Assembly (NCBI GenBank): GCA_021513715.1
Contig: CP084167.1
Span: 2,397,174-2,461,173 of the forward strand
Length of the DNA stretch: 64,000 nucleotides
Reading direction: 5' to 3'
DNA from: Candidatus Heimdallarchaeum endolithica
GTDB lineage: Archaea > Asgardarchaeota > Heimdallarchaeia > Heimdallarchaeales > Heimdallarchaeaceae
Under the pieces are notes generated by a model. It was not told where the DNA came from and searched no databases. It saw only the letters and a list, made by a program, of their open reading frames with translations. This document shows positions 63,943 to 64,000 of this stretch, piece after piece (the first letter of the stretch is position 1; the number at the start of each line of letters is the position of its first letter). A program made the translations under genes and the position numbers.

Positions 63943-64000
63943 ATGAGTAAGGAAAATACTGGGCAGTATAGTGAAAAAAATGCGTCTTACGGCGTTGAAT
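63943..64000 (+). CDS. N-terminal fragment of a gene cut by the window edge
   Basis: An ATG at 63943 opens a frame (MSKENTGQYSEKNASYGVE) that runs to the window end. Upstream, 178 bases follow carbamate kinase with no other gene. The residues are too few to identify a family. Confidence 0.4.
   Translation, partial: MSKENTGQYSEKNASYGVE

Overview
This window looks like an AT-rich archaeal chromosome segment. The evidence is a tRNA-Phe with an intron just 3' of the anticodon, TATA-like boxes about 25 bases upstream of several starts, Shine-Dalgarno sites of the GGTGA type with frequent TTG/GTG starts, and archaeal-type genes: BpsA branched-polyamine synthase, an A-type ATPase subunit E, a Trm61/TrmI-like tRNA methylase, tandem Lrp-type regulators, and MetRS with a C-terminal EMAP-type domain. 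The gene style (low GC, giant secreted Ig-like and lectin-like proteins, a Yip1-like membrane protein) would fit an Asgard archaeon. No single gene here proves that placement.

Layout. (1) 0-9 kb is an accessory, very AT-rich region beside tRNA-Phe. It holds a Cas4-like Fe-S nuclease split by a one-base frameshift with its own winged-helix regulator. Opposite these runs a three-gene operon ending in a ParA-like ATPase with a non-canonical Walker A. Further on are a HEPN protein, a decayed HEPN-like fragment, a DUF4145 protein and an Mrr-like nuclease. It reads like a defence or mobile-element island, though no integrase or att site was found. (2) 9.1-9.35 kb contains a compact, highly base-paired segment behind a TATA box and ending in a hairpin plus T-tract, probably an undescribed non-coding RNA. 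(3) 9.4-40.2 kb is one apparent operon: a membrane-anchored subtilase (943 aa), a 3170-aa surface protein of tandem Ig-like modules, and a 6099-aa protein that overlaps it by four bases. The last has about 4000 exported residues, three membrane segments, and about 1900 probably cytoplasmic residues of different composition. This is the most unusual system in the window. (4) 40.5-44.2 kb encodes a LolCDE/MacB-like ABC exporter pair.

(5) 44.2-64 kb is mostly housekeeping: a double-HTH Lrp regulator with thioredoxin; a zinc-ribbon Yip1 protein; a DUF4430 plus ECF-S pair (vitamin uptake) with a DUF151 protein; metG; tRNA-Arg(TCG); a coiled-coil protein with Pro-Glu-Pro-Lys repeats; a polytopic membrane protein; ATPase subunit E; a tRNA m1A methylase; cysS; two small membrane or secreted proteins; an enoyl-CoA hydratase; bpsA divergent from a PLP amino-acid decarboxylase (likely polyamine metabolism); a YkgJ-like Cys-cluster protein; and carbamate kinase. 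Both window edges cut genes.
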